NCBI RefSeq assembly: GCF_000143415.4
Contig: NW_003314262.1
Coordinates: 6,080,771 to 6,144,770, forward strand
Source: Selaginella moellendorffii
Lineage: Eukaryota; Streptophyta; Lycopodiopsida; Selaginellales; Selaginellaceae
Length of the DNA stretch: 64,000 bases
Direction of reading: 5' to 3'
In this document: positions 19,876 through 31,484 of the stretch, piece after piece
Layout of the letters: each line of letters begins with the position of its first letter
How positions within the stretch are numbered: position 1 is the first letter of the stretch
The notes under the pieces: model-generated
Database searches by the model: none
Seen by the model: the letters and a program-made list of their open reading frames with translations, nothing else
What the model was told of the DNA's origin: nothing
Made by a program: the position numbers and the translations under genes

Positions 19876-21203
19876 GTTTGCGGGCCCTGTACAGCCTCCC
19901 AATCGCAACGGACTGCAGAGGTTCTTGATCTCAAATCACTGGCTAGCAGCACGCTCTAGAGAAGTGGCTGAAAGTATCGAATTTTCAATCCAGTAACCAT
20001 CTGAACCTGCATAAAAAAGCGCCAGTAAGCAGGAAAGAAATAGGTCGCTCTTCTTTTCGATCAAGAGAGCGGTGGATGGAACTCTCTCGTTGGCTATGCA
20101 GCGTTCCAACGCCGAGAATGGTAAGGGATACAACGGTTGCTTGTTTCGTGGAGAGCAGTCACCGTGGCCGCTTCGGTCGGGTACCATCAAGTGCTCCCCT
20201 TCTTCTATGGCTTTTTGTTCGCATGCCTCAAAACTTCATGGCATATTATTCTGTTGTATAGCTTCTGTTTTTTCATGTTTTTCGAAAACCGGTTTTTTTC
20301 TTTCCATTTGGATGCCTGCTTTCCAGTAAATTTGGGCACGAAAAAACACAATATTGCTCAAAAGGTGGTGGTTTTTGGTATGGTTGTTCTATGATGTCCG
20401 GTAGAAAGAAGAAAGAAAATGATTTTATGGTCTCCGTGGCGGCCTGTGGCGGACCGTGACTTCGTGTTGGAGAACTCGTATTTTGTCACGTCTACTGGTA
20501 CCGGAACTCTGGATCAATGTCTTGTAGGAGTTGGCACCTCCGGTCTCCAAGATGTTGGAGAAAGTACGCCAGGGGGTACCGTCGGAGAGGAACCGAGCCA
20601 CCGAGAGACTGTGAAAATCCAGCTCAGGGAAGTATATGGGAAGGCGCAAACATCACATGGTGTGGATCTTCTACCCCTCAGCAGCACAGCGGGCATTGGC
20701 ATTCCTGCCATGGCCGAGCAAGCAAGTGCCTTGCGTGCAGCCCCAGAGAGTTGTAGACCTACCTTGTCGTGTTGACATTCTCCAGGTAGAAACTGAATTT
20801 CTTCTTCCTCGAGCTCACTTGGAATATGCTGGGCAGAGTGCCCTAGGTATAAGAGTGCCCTATCCCACATGCCCAAGCTCAAGTGCTTTCCTTTGATATA
20901 TAACGGCTCGCGAAGATGATTATTGTAAGAGCGCGCCCGCTTCAAGGTGGGAGTCAGCACGGTGTTATCCCCGGAGGGGGATGATGACGTGGTTGATAAT
21001 GCGGGGCACATCGCGTCAGGCGGGTAACCGAGCATCGCTATAGCTCTAGCTCTCGCCAGTGAAGGGATCACGCGCTTTTTTTTCTTATCTTTTCAACGCG
21101 CGATCCCGTTCATACTGAGGGCTAGAGTTTATGAGCAGGAGTAGGCTAATCAATGATCCAACAAAGGTAGCACAACTTTAGACATCCTAAATTTCTTCTT
21201 CAG
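19876..21203. other. Intergenic region, possible gene debris
   Basis: Frames on both strands near 20420-20900 are open for 70-180 codons, but they overlap each other, lack plausible splice partners and match nothing I know. It may be the 5' part of the gene interrupted at 21404, but I cannot show it. Confidence 0.3.
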
Positions 21204-21406
21204 AAAAATAGTCCAAACTTTCACCAGCGAAGACCTCTGGACTGACTCCAACTTCTGCCCCGAATGGCTCCAAGAGAAACTCGTGAGCTTGGAAGAACTC
21301 GCTTCAAAACAAGTCCATCCCCGCAAGTAAGTTTTATTGATCTAGTTTCGAGTTTGATACTAGCTCTACGATATCGAACAGGCTCTTAAACTCTACGATG
21401 AGAGAG

Positions 21407-21542
21407 ATTGAGGGAATATTCGTGATTCCCTCTTAGGTGTCGTTTTTTATTAGTCAATAAGAGAGACGCCAAGCAGGTCCCGGGCGTAGCACCAGCAGCG
21501 GTTGGCATTCCAGAGTACATTCGTGATTTTCTATCCCGAATA
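21407..21542 (+). repeat. 5' LTR of the copia element
   Basis: About 136 bp, beginning ATTGAGGGAATATTCGTG and ending TCTATCCCGAATA. Nearly the same sequence recurs at 24867-25009. Unusually short, and without the standard TG...CA ends. Confidence 0.85.
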
Positions 21543-23021
21543 TGGTATTGGAGCAGGATCATGTCCCACTCTGAAAAAGAAAGATGGCACCCCCTCGATG
21601 GCAAAGATTTCCAGTCATGGAAAACTCAGATGCTATTTTACTGAATGGAAAAGGATCTCTAGAGCGTGATCTAGAGCAGCCTCAAGCCAGAGGACAATGC
21701 GGATGAGAAAAAGGAGTGGGACACCAAGAACAACAAAGCTTTAGTGGTCTTGGGACGAGGCCTCAGAAAGAAATATAGAAGCTACCTTGACATTGACAAG
21801 ACGGCAAAGGAAAACTGGGATGCTGTGTGTGTGATCCTTGGTACAACAACCAGAGCAAGATTGTTGGAACTCAAAACAGCTGTAAACAAGGGGAGACAGA
21901 ATCCATAAGTGATTTTGCCAGTGCTCTTGTTGACATCACCAAGCAAATCGATGCAGTTCAAATAAGGACTTTGATGAAAATGAGTTGATCACAATTTTCT
22001 TCAAGGCGCTTAAAGGACCAATGTAGGGTCGCATCATTTAAGTTCTAGTAACACTTTCAGCTAAATGGTAGCCGATCTCACAGTGTTAGAGGGTTTTCTC
22101 AAGTCAGGGCAAGTGAGCTTGAATGAGAAAGAATTGGCACTCTTCACAGGATAAAGGAATGATCTGTCACAAGGTGGGACAAACTAGGACCAACGAATGA
22201 TCTGGGCAAGACCAGCAAACCAGAAAAGTTCAAGAAGAAAAAGAAGAATAATTGCTGTAACATTTGCAAGAAACCAGGGCACTGGGCACGAGATTGCACA
22301 GACGAAGAGGCCAAGAAAGCTAAGGAGGCATGAAAAGCTGAGGCAAAGAGAGTGGCAGCAAAAAAGAACAAGTCGGCCAACTTTGCTAAGACAGCAGAAA
22401 GTAATGAGGATGACAATTAGGAGGACATGGTTGACCATGGTAACTTATTCATCAAAGAACACTCTTGGTATAGAAGCAGAAGTGGTGTACCTTGATTCTG
22501 GGGCAAACAAACACATGACACACCTCAGGAAATTTTTCACCACGTTGAAGAAAGTTCCAGGAAATAAGCGAATTTTTCTTGGTGATAACTACTCATACAG
22601 TGTTGGGACAATTGACATCAAGCTGCCAATAGGACAGATTGCCAGTGTGAAAAATGCTTCAAGACACTCTTTTCAATGGGAAAGATTGTTAATTGTGATC
22701 TGGAGATCACATTCACAAAGAGGATGTGTGCAATCACAGATGTGAATGGAAAGAAGACAAGCTGATCTCTATCAACTTAATGCCAAGGTGGTGCAGCCAG
22801 TAAAAGCTCTCTTTGCTAAACCACCACAGTTTTCTCTCACGAAGTAGCTGCGGATGACTTGAAAGAAAGTGACAACGAATTTCCAGTTAGGGCACGCGCA
22901 ATCACACGAGGCAGAGCTGAAGGAGCCGGTGAGGGGAATGGAAGCGGCGACCAGGATGATCCAGGAGGCAACGAGGATGGTGCAGAGAGCGTGGATGGTG
23001 CTGGAGGCGATCCAAATGGAG

Positions 23022-23085
23022 GTGAGGGCTTGCTCCCTGAAGCTGAGGGCTTGCTCCCTAAAGCTGAAGGCTTGCCACTCGACAC
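23022..23085 (+). repeat. 21-bp tandem repeat inside the copia element
   Basis: Two near-identical copies of GAGGGCTTGCTCCCT plus RAAGCT and a third diverged one. Protein reading: Glu-Gly-Leu-Leu-Pro repeats in the linker before reverse transcriptase. Confidence 0.75.
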
Positions 23086-24866
23086 AGCAGGCATTGGAAC
23101 CAGTGGGAGCACTAGGATAGCAAACCCGAGGAAGACCACGGTGGTGAGCGCACTGTTGGCAAGACCAGGGCTAAAAATAGTGAGGGCAGTTTGAGACGTT
23201 CTGGCCGTGAGCGCGCACTCACAGAGGCTGGGCGTCAATACAGGGAGCAGCTGGACATAGCGGGCTTCTCGGCAAGAAACCAAGGCTGCTAGAGACCGAT
23301 CAGTGACAGTGCCAATTCCTGAGACCTCTTACGATCCAGTCTTTTATTTTGCCAACTCTAGCATGGAGGAAGAAGGGGAGCAAGGCGAGAACCAGCTTCT
23401 CCTTCTCTTCAGCCGAAGACCATGGAAGAAGCTCTTGCCGGACCTGATGCGGATCAGTGGCACACTACTCATCAAGCTGAGTACAGCTCATTGAGACCTG
23501 GGATCTTGTGGAGCTGCCACCTGGGAGGAAGGTGATCAAGACCAAGTTCCTCTTGTGGCTCAAGACAAGACCTGATGGAGACACGTGCTACAAAGTCAGA
23601 TTTGTTGCGAGAGGATTCTCACAAGTTGAAGGAGTCGACTTCTATGAGACCTTTTCACCAGTGGTGAAGCTCACATCAATTCATTCAACTTCTCTACGAC
23701 TTAGCAGCTCACGGAGACATGCCCGTCGAGCACATGGATGTGACGACGGCGTTCCTGAATGGTGACTTGGAGGAGGAAGTCTACATTGAGCAACCAGCCG
23801 GATTTATTGCCAAAGGACGAGAGCACCTGGTGTCCAAGCTCAAGAAGGCCCTCTATGGCCTGAAGCAATTGCCTTGTGCCTGGTACGCAAAGATGAACTT
23901 GTTTCTTTTTGCCCTTGGCTTCTAGAGTCTCTCTGCAGACACTAATGTGTATATTAAGCAAGTGGTGCTGTTGGCTTTGTACGTGGACGGCTGCTTGCTC
24001 CTCAGCAAAAGCAAGAAGCTGATTCATCAACTGAAGAAAGATCTCAGCTCGAGATTCAAGATGGTGGACTTTGGGAGCATCAAGTACTGTCTTGGCATCC
24101 AAATCTTTAGTGACAGGAGGAAGAGAAATGTCTCAAAAGAAGTATATTGAGGAATTCTTCTAGAAATTCAAGCTTAGTGATGTCAACTCTGCATCAACGC
24201 CAATGGAAGTTGACATGCACCTCAGTAAGGACATGGCACCTTAGATGGAAGCAGCAAAAGCAGTGATGGAGAGGATCCCATACAGGCAGATGGTTGGCAA
24301 TTTAGTCTACCTCATGGTTTGTACTAGGCCAAACATTGCCTATTCAGTGGGAGTGGTTTCGCAGTTCCTGGCAAATCCCACCCAGCTTCCAGCACTGGCA
24401 GGCAGTTAAGCATGTGTTTCATTACCTGAAGGGGACAGCCGATTATGTTTTGTGCTACACAAAACAAGAGCAGCCTCAACTCAAGCTGTGGGGATTCTCG
24501 AATGCAGACTGGGCAGGGGAAGTTGATCAGTGTAAATCAACTTCTGGCTATGTCTTCAGCCTGGGCAGCACAGCAGTTACATGGAGCAGCCAGCGACAGC
24601 CAATCGTGGCTCTCTCGAGCACAGAGGCTGAGTATATCGGGATGACCCAAGCAGCCAAGGAAATTCTTTGGCTCAGGACTCTGCTGAACGGTCTAAGCTA
24701 CAAGCAAGGGGAGGCAACGGTTCTGCATTGCGACAATCAAGGAGCTATTGCCTTGACGAAGAATCCAAGATTTCATCACAGGACAACCACCAGCAGTGTT
24801 CGCGCGACACGTACAAGCTCTGGGCGTGAAGACAAGAAGTATCGCGAGCTCAACTTGAGTGGGAGT

Positions 24867-25009
24867 ATTGAGGGAATATTCGTGATTCCCTCTTAGGTCA
24901 AGTTGACCCCGTCATGTCTGTTCAATAAGAGAGAACCCGGCAGGCCCCGGGTGTAGCGCCAGCAGCGGCTGGCATTCCAGAGTACACTTGTGATTTCCTA
25001 TCCCGAATA
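24867..25009 (+). repeat. 3' LTR of the copia element
   Basis: About 143 bp, same ends as the 5' LTR, preceded by a short purine run (GAGTGGGAG) that could be the polypurine tract. Confidence 0.85.
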
Positions 25010-25689
25010 GGTGTGAGACTCCATCACCTCCCCTCGCTGAGGTTTTGTACCAGCTTCAGAGAGCTCCAGGCACGGACCTTGTCTCGTCCGGGAGTGACTG
25101 ATTCCAAAAACTTGCTGGTTTCCACCAACTCGGTAGTGTCAGATATATTAGATGACCTGGCGCTTCCTAAAGGTAAGAAAGAGTCTTGTCTTCCAAGTGA
25201 CGCATTTTTTAGCTTCTGCCTTTCTTATATAAGGTCGGTTGGGGCTAGCGAAAGACAGGAGAGGGTGTCACCATGGGAGATAGAGCCATTTATTGCTCCC
25301 AATGTGACTCCCCCGGTTTCAACGAAGAGATTCACGATACTCTCTACATGCACTTTTAATTCACGGTTGGTCTAGTCAGTCGAAAGTCATACGACAATCA
25401 TCTTCGTCAGATCCTACAGGCCAACCGTAATTTACATCTCACAAGTACGAGGCTGACGAGAGGGAAAACTTTCTCCTGAAGTTTCCTACAGCTCTCTATT
25501 CTGAGGGCTGAAGTAAATCCAAGATTGCCAAGCCCCGGAAAGGAGGGGCTACCATCTCATCATAAAGGCGATATGCACCAGCAGCATCTTAGGCTTCACT
25601 TATCAGCAAGCAGCATTAAGTTGCCCAGTCTACTTGTAGCCTCAACATATGATCTCTTCGAATGCTTCACGGCTTTTCGCCTTCACTAG

Positions 25690-26375
25690 CTTCACGGCAT
25701 TTTCAGCTTCACGGCTTTTCGCATTCTCTATGGATGGGCCAGCACCGTCAAAGACAACGTCGACAAGGATCTCGAGTTGGAAGCTTCCGGCTTCAGGAAG
25801 TGTTTTCCTGGCCAGAACTGGAACCAGCAGCAGCAACAACAGCAACCAAGCAGGACGTGCACCAAAGTAAGATCTCATTCTCTATTTGAAGCGCCCGACT
25901 TTGAATCTCTTCTACTTTTCAAAGGTTCACAAACACGGTGCAATGGGACGAGCTTTGGACTTGTCCAAGTTTCGGCGATACACGCAACTCCTGGAAGAGC
26001 TGCAGCACCTGTTCGGCACTGACGAGAACCTGAACGTCCGAGTGGCAAGAAGAAAGAGTGCTAAGATGATATGCTCGATCAAACAACTCAAACAGGCTAA
26101 GTGCAAAACAACGGTCTAAGGAACTCTCAATGCGAAGGGAAACTTGTGAATAACAAAACTAACGATCTTTGAAAGTTGATGATACTTACATTCATGTTGT
26201 CAGGTTTGTGTGTCTTTCAATTTGTTCTAATTTCTTGTCAATTTTTTGAAAAACACAAGTGACGTGTTGGTGCTGCTCAACCACGATAAGAACGCTGTGT
26301 CCAAGAAGAAAAATGCTACGAGATTGGAGAGATTTTGTGTCAACGTTTTGGAGAAATTATCAGCACTTTGAGTTA
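25690..26375 (+). pseudogene. Auxin response factor C-terminal (PB1) remnant
   Basis: A Gln run (about seven CAG/CAA codons) leads into PSRTCTK, a GTAAGA donor, a ~61-bp intron, an AG acceptor, then VHKHGAMGRALDLSKFRRY and LLEELQHLFG. This is the start of the ARF/IAA PB1 domain (R-T-x-T-K-V, V-G-R-A-L-D-L, ELxxLFG), and the intron sits after the Lys as in ARF genes. A later stretch near 26262 (SDVLVLLNHDKNAV) could be the decayed acidic OPCA part. The DNA-binding B3 and middle regions are absent, and stops occur upstream at about 25687 and after 26110. It is a truncated copy, not a working ARF. Confidence 0.7.
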
Positions 26376-26399
26376 TGTTGTTGCTGGGCTCAATGCAAG

Positions 26400-27849
26400 A
26401 CCTGGGAAACAACGTTTGGCACCTGCAATCTTCAGAACTTCAATCCAGCTGAAGGCGACAATGATCCAACCTCAATGAAATCAACGATCATGAAAACTCC
26501 GAAGGCAAAGGAATGTGCATAGCGTGAATTTACATGAGAGTCAACTCATATACTGTTTGTCTAACTAGGATGTTTGATGTTCAACGAAATGGAAGTTGAA
26601 GTTTAACAATGAGCTGTTTGTTCAACGAACTGGACAACACGCTTCAACCTTCCAGGTTTATGTTCTCTTTAGTGTTTCTCTAACTTCTTTTTGTTTTTGC
26701 AACGCCATGAAATTGCAACGGTGCCATAGAACAACGTTCCAGGGCCAGCTTAGATGGAAGTTTACGCTTTGGCAGTGGCAAAACCAGATGATCTATACAA
26801 AGCCCTGTGGTTTCCTTGAAAAGAAATGAATACATTTACAAAGTTGCAAACATATGTCGAGTAGTTATTGCAAAAAACACCAAAGTAGCTTGTGAGCTTC
26901 CCAGAGACGAGCGTCTGGGCGCTGTGGCAGCTACCTCTTGTAGCTGGAAGACCTCGGGCTCGTCACTTCCAAAACTTCCAAGCCGATCCCCTCTGGCGTG
27001 AGCACGAGCATCTTCGTGTCCTCCGTCCACGGCCGAGGAATTTCTTCCAGTCCAGTCGAGTGTTTTCATCCAGTCTTTGGTCCAGCCTTGCCACTAGCGT
27101 GCCTCTGGCTCCCTGGCCTTCGGGAGTAGACTCAAAAGCTCGAGCTCATCTCCGCTTTTCAGGTAATCGAGCTCGTGCCTTCAGGAGCATAACGTCTTCT
27201 GTTCGAAGTTGCAGTATCACGGGCAGTCTCGGTCTCCTTGGTGTACTGCTGGTTGGTTGTATCTCTCCACAAAACTCACAACCTTTTCCTGGATCGACTC
27301 AGGGACGTCGCCACCTTGGAGCCGAGACGCAAACGCGAGACTCTTTTCGCAGTCCCTAGAAAATGCTCCAGAACACCCGACGCCAGTTCGCCAGGATCCG
27401 GGATCGGACTGCTCCATCCAAAATGCTGGCTGCGACACGGTTAGCCTCTGGTTCTTCATAGCCGAGCTTGCTCAGGAACACTTCCAGCGGAGCCAGTAGA
27501 GACTTGTATTGAGCTCTCACGCAGTCGAGGATTGCCTCAGCCGACAATGGTGAGAGAGCTAGAGCAAACGCGGTTCAAGACGAGGAAAGGGAGGCAGTCG
27601 GCAGAGCTCCAGCACGTAGAAAACTGGCTGCAAAGTCGCAAAGCTGTTCCAGCCTGCGCGAGGAGTGTCTTGATCCTTATACCAAGCTTCCGGCGAAGTC
27701 GCAAGGTCGGAAGAAGGCCACTCGCACTGGCAGCGTTTGTCACCTCCGCTGTAGCGTCGTGGAGTGCTTTGTTAAAGACTCCTACGTAGTCTCCGGGCCT
27801 GGCTTTGGTTTCGTCCTGTGACGAGTTTAACGTAGACTAGAGCTTTTCT
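26400..27849. other. Intergenic region with unassigned coding-like debris
   Basis: AT-rich to about 26880, then GC-richer. On the minus strand 27550-27220 there are two overlapping open stretches in different frames (LSKLGYEEPEANRVAAS, then FSRDCEKSLAFASRLQ) that look like a frameshifted gene. I do not recognise it. Confidence 0.3.
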
Positions 27850-29587
27850 GCCACCAATCCATCTTTGACAAGAGACTCCATCTCCTGGAACGCGATCATC
27901 TCGGGGTATGTCCAGTGCGGCCATGGCGAGGAACCTCTGGAGCTCTTTGAGAGAATGCAGCGAGACGAGACGGTGGCACCGGCGGCTCAGACCTTCGTCG
28001 TGAAGATCAAGGCTTGCCGGGCCTTGGGCTGGCTCGAAAAGGGACAAGAGAACCACAAACAGGCTTCCAGGAGCAAGGTCGAGCTGGATCTCTTTGTGGC
28101 AAACAGCCTTTTGGACATGTACGCTAGCTTTGAACTCGAGATGTGGTCTCCTCGACGTGTGTGATCTCCGGCTACGCGCAGCTCGGCGATGGCGAGCGAG
28201 GCCTGCGCTGCTTCTTCCAAGTTCCCGAGCCTACGTTGCCGTTTTTTAAAAGCTTGCATCGCTCTCGCGATCCAGCAGAAGGGCCGGCTCGTCAAAGGCA
28301 AGGTGGCGAGGAGCGTCGCACTCGAGCGAGCGAAAGCCCGGACATCACCAGCTGGACGTGATCGCTTCCAACCTTGATCGACTTGTACGAAGCATGGCCG
28401 ACCAGTGGGATCGGCATTCTAAGCTAGGTGTCTGGGTAACTTCGTGCGAGCGAAGCTAGGGCAAAATAACTACAAAGCGGCACTATAAAAAGAGAGAGAG
28501 AGAGAGAGTTATGTGGGTAGAAAATTTCCTTCTAAGGCTTACTGTTTCCAATCAGTCAATCGTCGCGACTAAGAGAAAAAGGGCAAACCTATGAACAGCG
28601 ATCTTAATCGAGGGAGCCTACATTGTTCCAGGGAGCTCACAATTTCACGGCAGAGCAGGCTAGAGGGACGATTTGATCCAGGGTTTCAGGTTTTCGACAG
28701 GATGACCAACAGGAATGTGGTGTCTTGGACCGCGCTGATCCTCGGATACGCCCGAGGTGGCGATGGCGAGACAGCCCTCCAGCTCTTTCAAGTCGTGAAG
28801 AACAGTGGCATCGCTCCAAACGCTCTGATCACGTACAGCTCCGTGCTGAGAGCTTGCGGGAGCGTTGCGGCAGTGGATATCGGCAGGGCGATCATCCGAA
28901 AGGCGGGGCTGGAGCTTGAGCCAGCCTTCTCATCAGCCAGTCAAGTCCGGAAGCATGGGCGAGAGTGGTGTTTGACACAGCTCCGGTGAAAGATCTGGTA
29001 ACTTGGCCGGGGGCGACGTCGGTCGAGTGCTGGAAACCTTCCACGCCATGCGCAAGGCTCGAGTTCCTCCACACCTTCCTCTTCATTCTCACGGCTTGCA
29101 GCCATGCGGGGCTCGTCGAGAAAGGAAGAACTTACTTTCAGCTCATGAAGTCTCCGGAGTTTGGGCTCTCTCCAGCGACGGAGCACTACACTTGCATGGT
29201 GGACTTGCTGGGACGAGCAAAGCGGCTGGACGACATGCCTTGCGAGCCCGACATGATGGCGTGGATGACGATCCTGGTGGCGTGAAAGCTGGAAGAGCAG
29301 CGTTTAAGGAGGTGTTGAGGTTCGATCGGGACGATGCGGCGGCGTGCGTTCTCATGGCGGGGATTTACTCCGCGGCAGGAATGCTGGCCGAGAGTTTGGA
29401 GGTGGAATCCATGAGAAGGCAGGCGAAAGCGTGCAAGAAACCCGGGCAGAGCTGCGAAGAAGTTCGTGGCCGTGGACTGAGCCACGACATCTCGGACGAG
29501 GAAAAGGTGGCGGCGATTGGATGCGCACGCCAGTTTGCAAGGACTATCACAGCGCCACGGTCGTGCTGGAAGAAGGTGGTGACGTGA
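27850..29587 (+). pseudogene. Degenerate PPR-DYW gene
   Basis: Successive PPR pieces in changing frames: DSISWNAIISGYVQCGHGEE (27871), VANSLLDMYASFE (28093), VISGYAQLGDGERGL (28160), NRNVVSWTALILGYARGGDG (28710), FILTACSHAGLVEKGRTYF (29080), EHYTCMVDLLGRAKRL (29177), ACVLMAGIYSAAGMLAE (29342) and an E+ piece KKPGQSCEEV. Near 29530, VCKDYHSAT recalls the VCGDCHxAT zinc-binding site of a DYW domain, with the Cys of CH replaced by Tyr. Frameshifts, stops and a (GA) insert near 28490 make it non-functional. Unlike the four intact PPRs here it had P-L-S spacing and a DYW end. Confidence 0.75.
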
Positions 29588-29942
29588 CGTGAGCCGGTCT
29601 CATGTCTTTGGGAATGGCCGGTGTTCCTGCGGTGATTTCTGAAGCTTTTGTATCTAGAATTCATGGAGTTCACGGATAGATCATCCCAATACACGCGTGG
29701 AAAACAGACTCGACCACTGCCAAACTTCCAAGAGCCAAGCGCTGCTTTGCCTCGATCCGCGTACCAAAACTCTCGAAAGATCCACGCCATCTCCAATAAA
29801 AATGGTAGAAGAAGCTCTGTGCAACCAAATCCCTCGTTTAGGCATGAACTGCAAAAACCATCTTTGATCCATGACACGATTAGGTTTTTAGAAAGGTGTG
29901 TCATGATCTCCTTGCATCTACTACCTTCTCTACCGTGGCCAG

Positions 29943-31133
29943 CTTGAGGACGTTGGCGAGCGTCTCGTAGCGCTGCTCGCGGATCATCCAGATCCGGAAG
30001 AGTGGAGGCGGCTGCTCGACAAAGCCGTCTTCGTCCACGTGATCACACGTCTCCCTCACGCTCTCTCTTGCCCAGAAGACTTGTGGCGCCTGCTCAACAA
30101 GGACGTCTTCATCCAGGTAATCTGTGTGTGTCTTGGCCGTCGAGTCTAACTCTTCAAGTGTGTGGTAGACAGTGCCAAGGAAAAGAGAGAAGCGAGCATC
30201 AACCTTCGGACGAGATCATCGACGCAGCCCGCGACTACGTGCTTGCTGATGACCGGCGCAAACGATCATACCTAGAAGATATGGGGCGAGGGCAGTATGC
30301 CTACAATAGCGTGGATGCTGCTGTGATGCCGAGGATGGCTGCCATCCTCGAGGACCCAGTCCAGTTCCGGGACTTCATCCGGAACGAGGAGGGGAAAATA
30401 GGAGGAGGAAACGGGTGGGCATTTCTGTGCCGGGACATCAAGTGCTACGAGCGACTTTGGTTTCGCTTGCTCGAGCTGGGCGTGTTTGTGTCGAATCAAT
30501 ATCCGGTGATGGAGCCGCCGCAGCACGATCTCTTCATGGAGTACATCTACATCGTCGACTTGGATTCCGGGACTTTCTCGGTCAGCGCCTGCCATGTTGT
30601 AAATTCGGGTACCTCCTGGAAGGTAAGCGTTTCTGGATTCCATGTCGGGAGCTTGTTCTTGTGTCTTTGTGTAGATGGGGAAGATCCCCAAGAACTGGTT
30701 TCGGCGCCTCCTAGTTCCAGTGCCCTGGATCGAGCTAGCCATTGCGTACTCGCCCGCTGTTAAGAGGATCGTCCTGGAGAGGCTCAACCGCAGTGAGAAC
30801 TTTCTGTTTCGCATGGTGGTCGACAAGCTCAGCGCTCCATACCAGAGCTTCCACGAGTGTCTCAACATCCTGCAGCTCATCCAGAAGTTTTTGTTTGCCA
30901 AGAACAGTAATAATCTTTATGCCAAGGTTACTGTGAACCAGCTGGTGCGTTCACTGTCAGCAGTTGATCAGTCTCAGGCGGTAAGAAACTCTCCTCTTGA
31001 AAGTGTTTTACACAGATTCTTTGTTTTCTTACAGGTGCCACAAGAGGACAAGGATATTGAGGAAAATGATTTGGGGGAAGAGGGAAACCTTGCATTGCAC
31101 ACGGTCTTAGAGGTCCTGCTTTTTAGGTCGTGA
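29943..31133 (+). CDS. Unrecognised protein, four or more exons
   Basis: Four phase-0 exons with GT-AG introns of 52-56 bp: about 29943-30116, 30173-30622, 30675-30980 and 31035-31133. The conceptual protein reads LEDVGERLVALLADHPDPEE, then SDEIIDAARDYVLADDRRKR, then HDLFMEYIYIVDLDSGTFSV, then GKIPKNWFRRLLVPVPWIEL, and ends in an acidic tail. The 5' start is not visible: no ATG precedes the first exon in frame after a TGA at about 29910, so an upstream exon is missing from my model or the gene has lost its 5' end. The consistent phases and clean frames argue for a gene under selection until recently. No family recognised. It ends just before the AT-rich repeat at 31170. Confidence 0.6.
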
Positions 31134-31169
31134 AAAGTGTAATTTGATTCGTAAAATATTCTGTGATTT

Positions 31170-31274
31170 CTCTAATTTAGATTGCTTGGCATATATTCTA
31201 AAATAATTTGTTGTAAGTTGCTTGATTTGCTTAATTGTAGTGTTATTGAATAATCCAATTGATCAATCATATTT
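31170..31274. repeat. AT-rich dispersed repeat, left part split by a gypsy element
   Basis: It contains TTTGCTTAATTGTAGTGTTATT and AATCCAATTGATCAAT, matching the start of the copies at 8500 and 36340. The gypsy element begins directly after it and AT-rich repeat resumes at 36281, so the element inserted into this copy. Confidence 0.6.
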
Positions 31275-31453
31275 TGTGAGTGCTTGGAATATGGAAGAAA
31301 GGGAATATAGAAATGTGCATATTAATTAGCCCCAAAACCCTAGTTTATATACAGGAGCGAATGGTCCAGATTGAAACCAATCCAACGGTTACCAAAATCC
31401 CACTACGCTAATATTAATATACGACATCGTAATCATACACTTCGCCCTCACAT
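31275..31453 (-). repeat. 3' LTR of the gypsy element
   Basis: 179 bp with TGTGAG...CTCACA ends. Compared with the other LTR I count about 13 differences (roughly 7%), so the insertion is not recent. Confidence 0.93.
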
Positions 31454-31484
31454 CATCCCCTCCCCTCGGGATAATGGAAGACCA

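Larger units (their letters stand above)
21404..25013 (+). mobile_element. Ty1/copia LTR retrotransposon, defective
   Basis: 3.6 kb between two short LTRs, with TGAGA at 21399-21403 and again at 25014-25018 as target duplication. The primer-binding site TGGTATTGGAGCAGG (21543 on) follows the left LTR and resembles the initiator-Met tRNA site. In order on the plus strand: decayed gag, a CCHC zinc knuckle (CNICKKPGHWARDC, ~22250), a protease with DSGA (~22490), reverse transcriptase from ~23490 (RFVARGFSQVEGVDFYETFS) and RNase H (STSGYVF, STEAEYIG, ~24540-24640). The YVDD box is changed to YVDG. The integrase core is missing: only ~650 bp separate protease from RT. Many stops and frameshifts. 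Confidence 0.92.
21204..25172 (+). pseudogene. Unrecognised gene interrupted in an exon by a copia element
   Basis: One exon (21204-21326) follows an AG acceptor and reads KIVQTFTSEDLWTDSNFCPE onward to a GTAAGT donor. The next exon starts at 21382 in matching phase, is broken at 21403 by the copia element, and continues at 25019 without frame loss if one copy of the 5-bp duplication TGAGA is removed. It then reads LHHLPSLRFCTSFRELQ onward to a GTAAGA donor after 25172. The preserved frame on both sides shows this was coding when hit. I recognise no domain. Further exons on either side are unclear. Confidence 0.5.

Noticed and set aside
25642-25878. Minus-strand frame with an apparent signal peptide ([13 protein letters not shown])
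   Set aside because: The hydrophobic run is the antisense of the Gln repeat (CAG/CAA) of the ARF remnant, so the signal peptide is probably an artefact.
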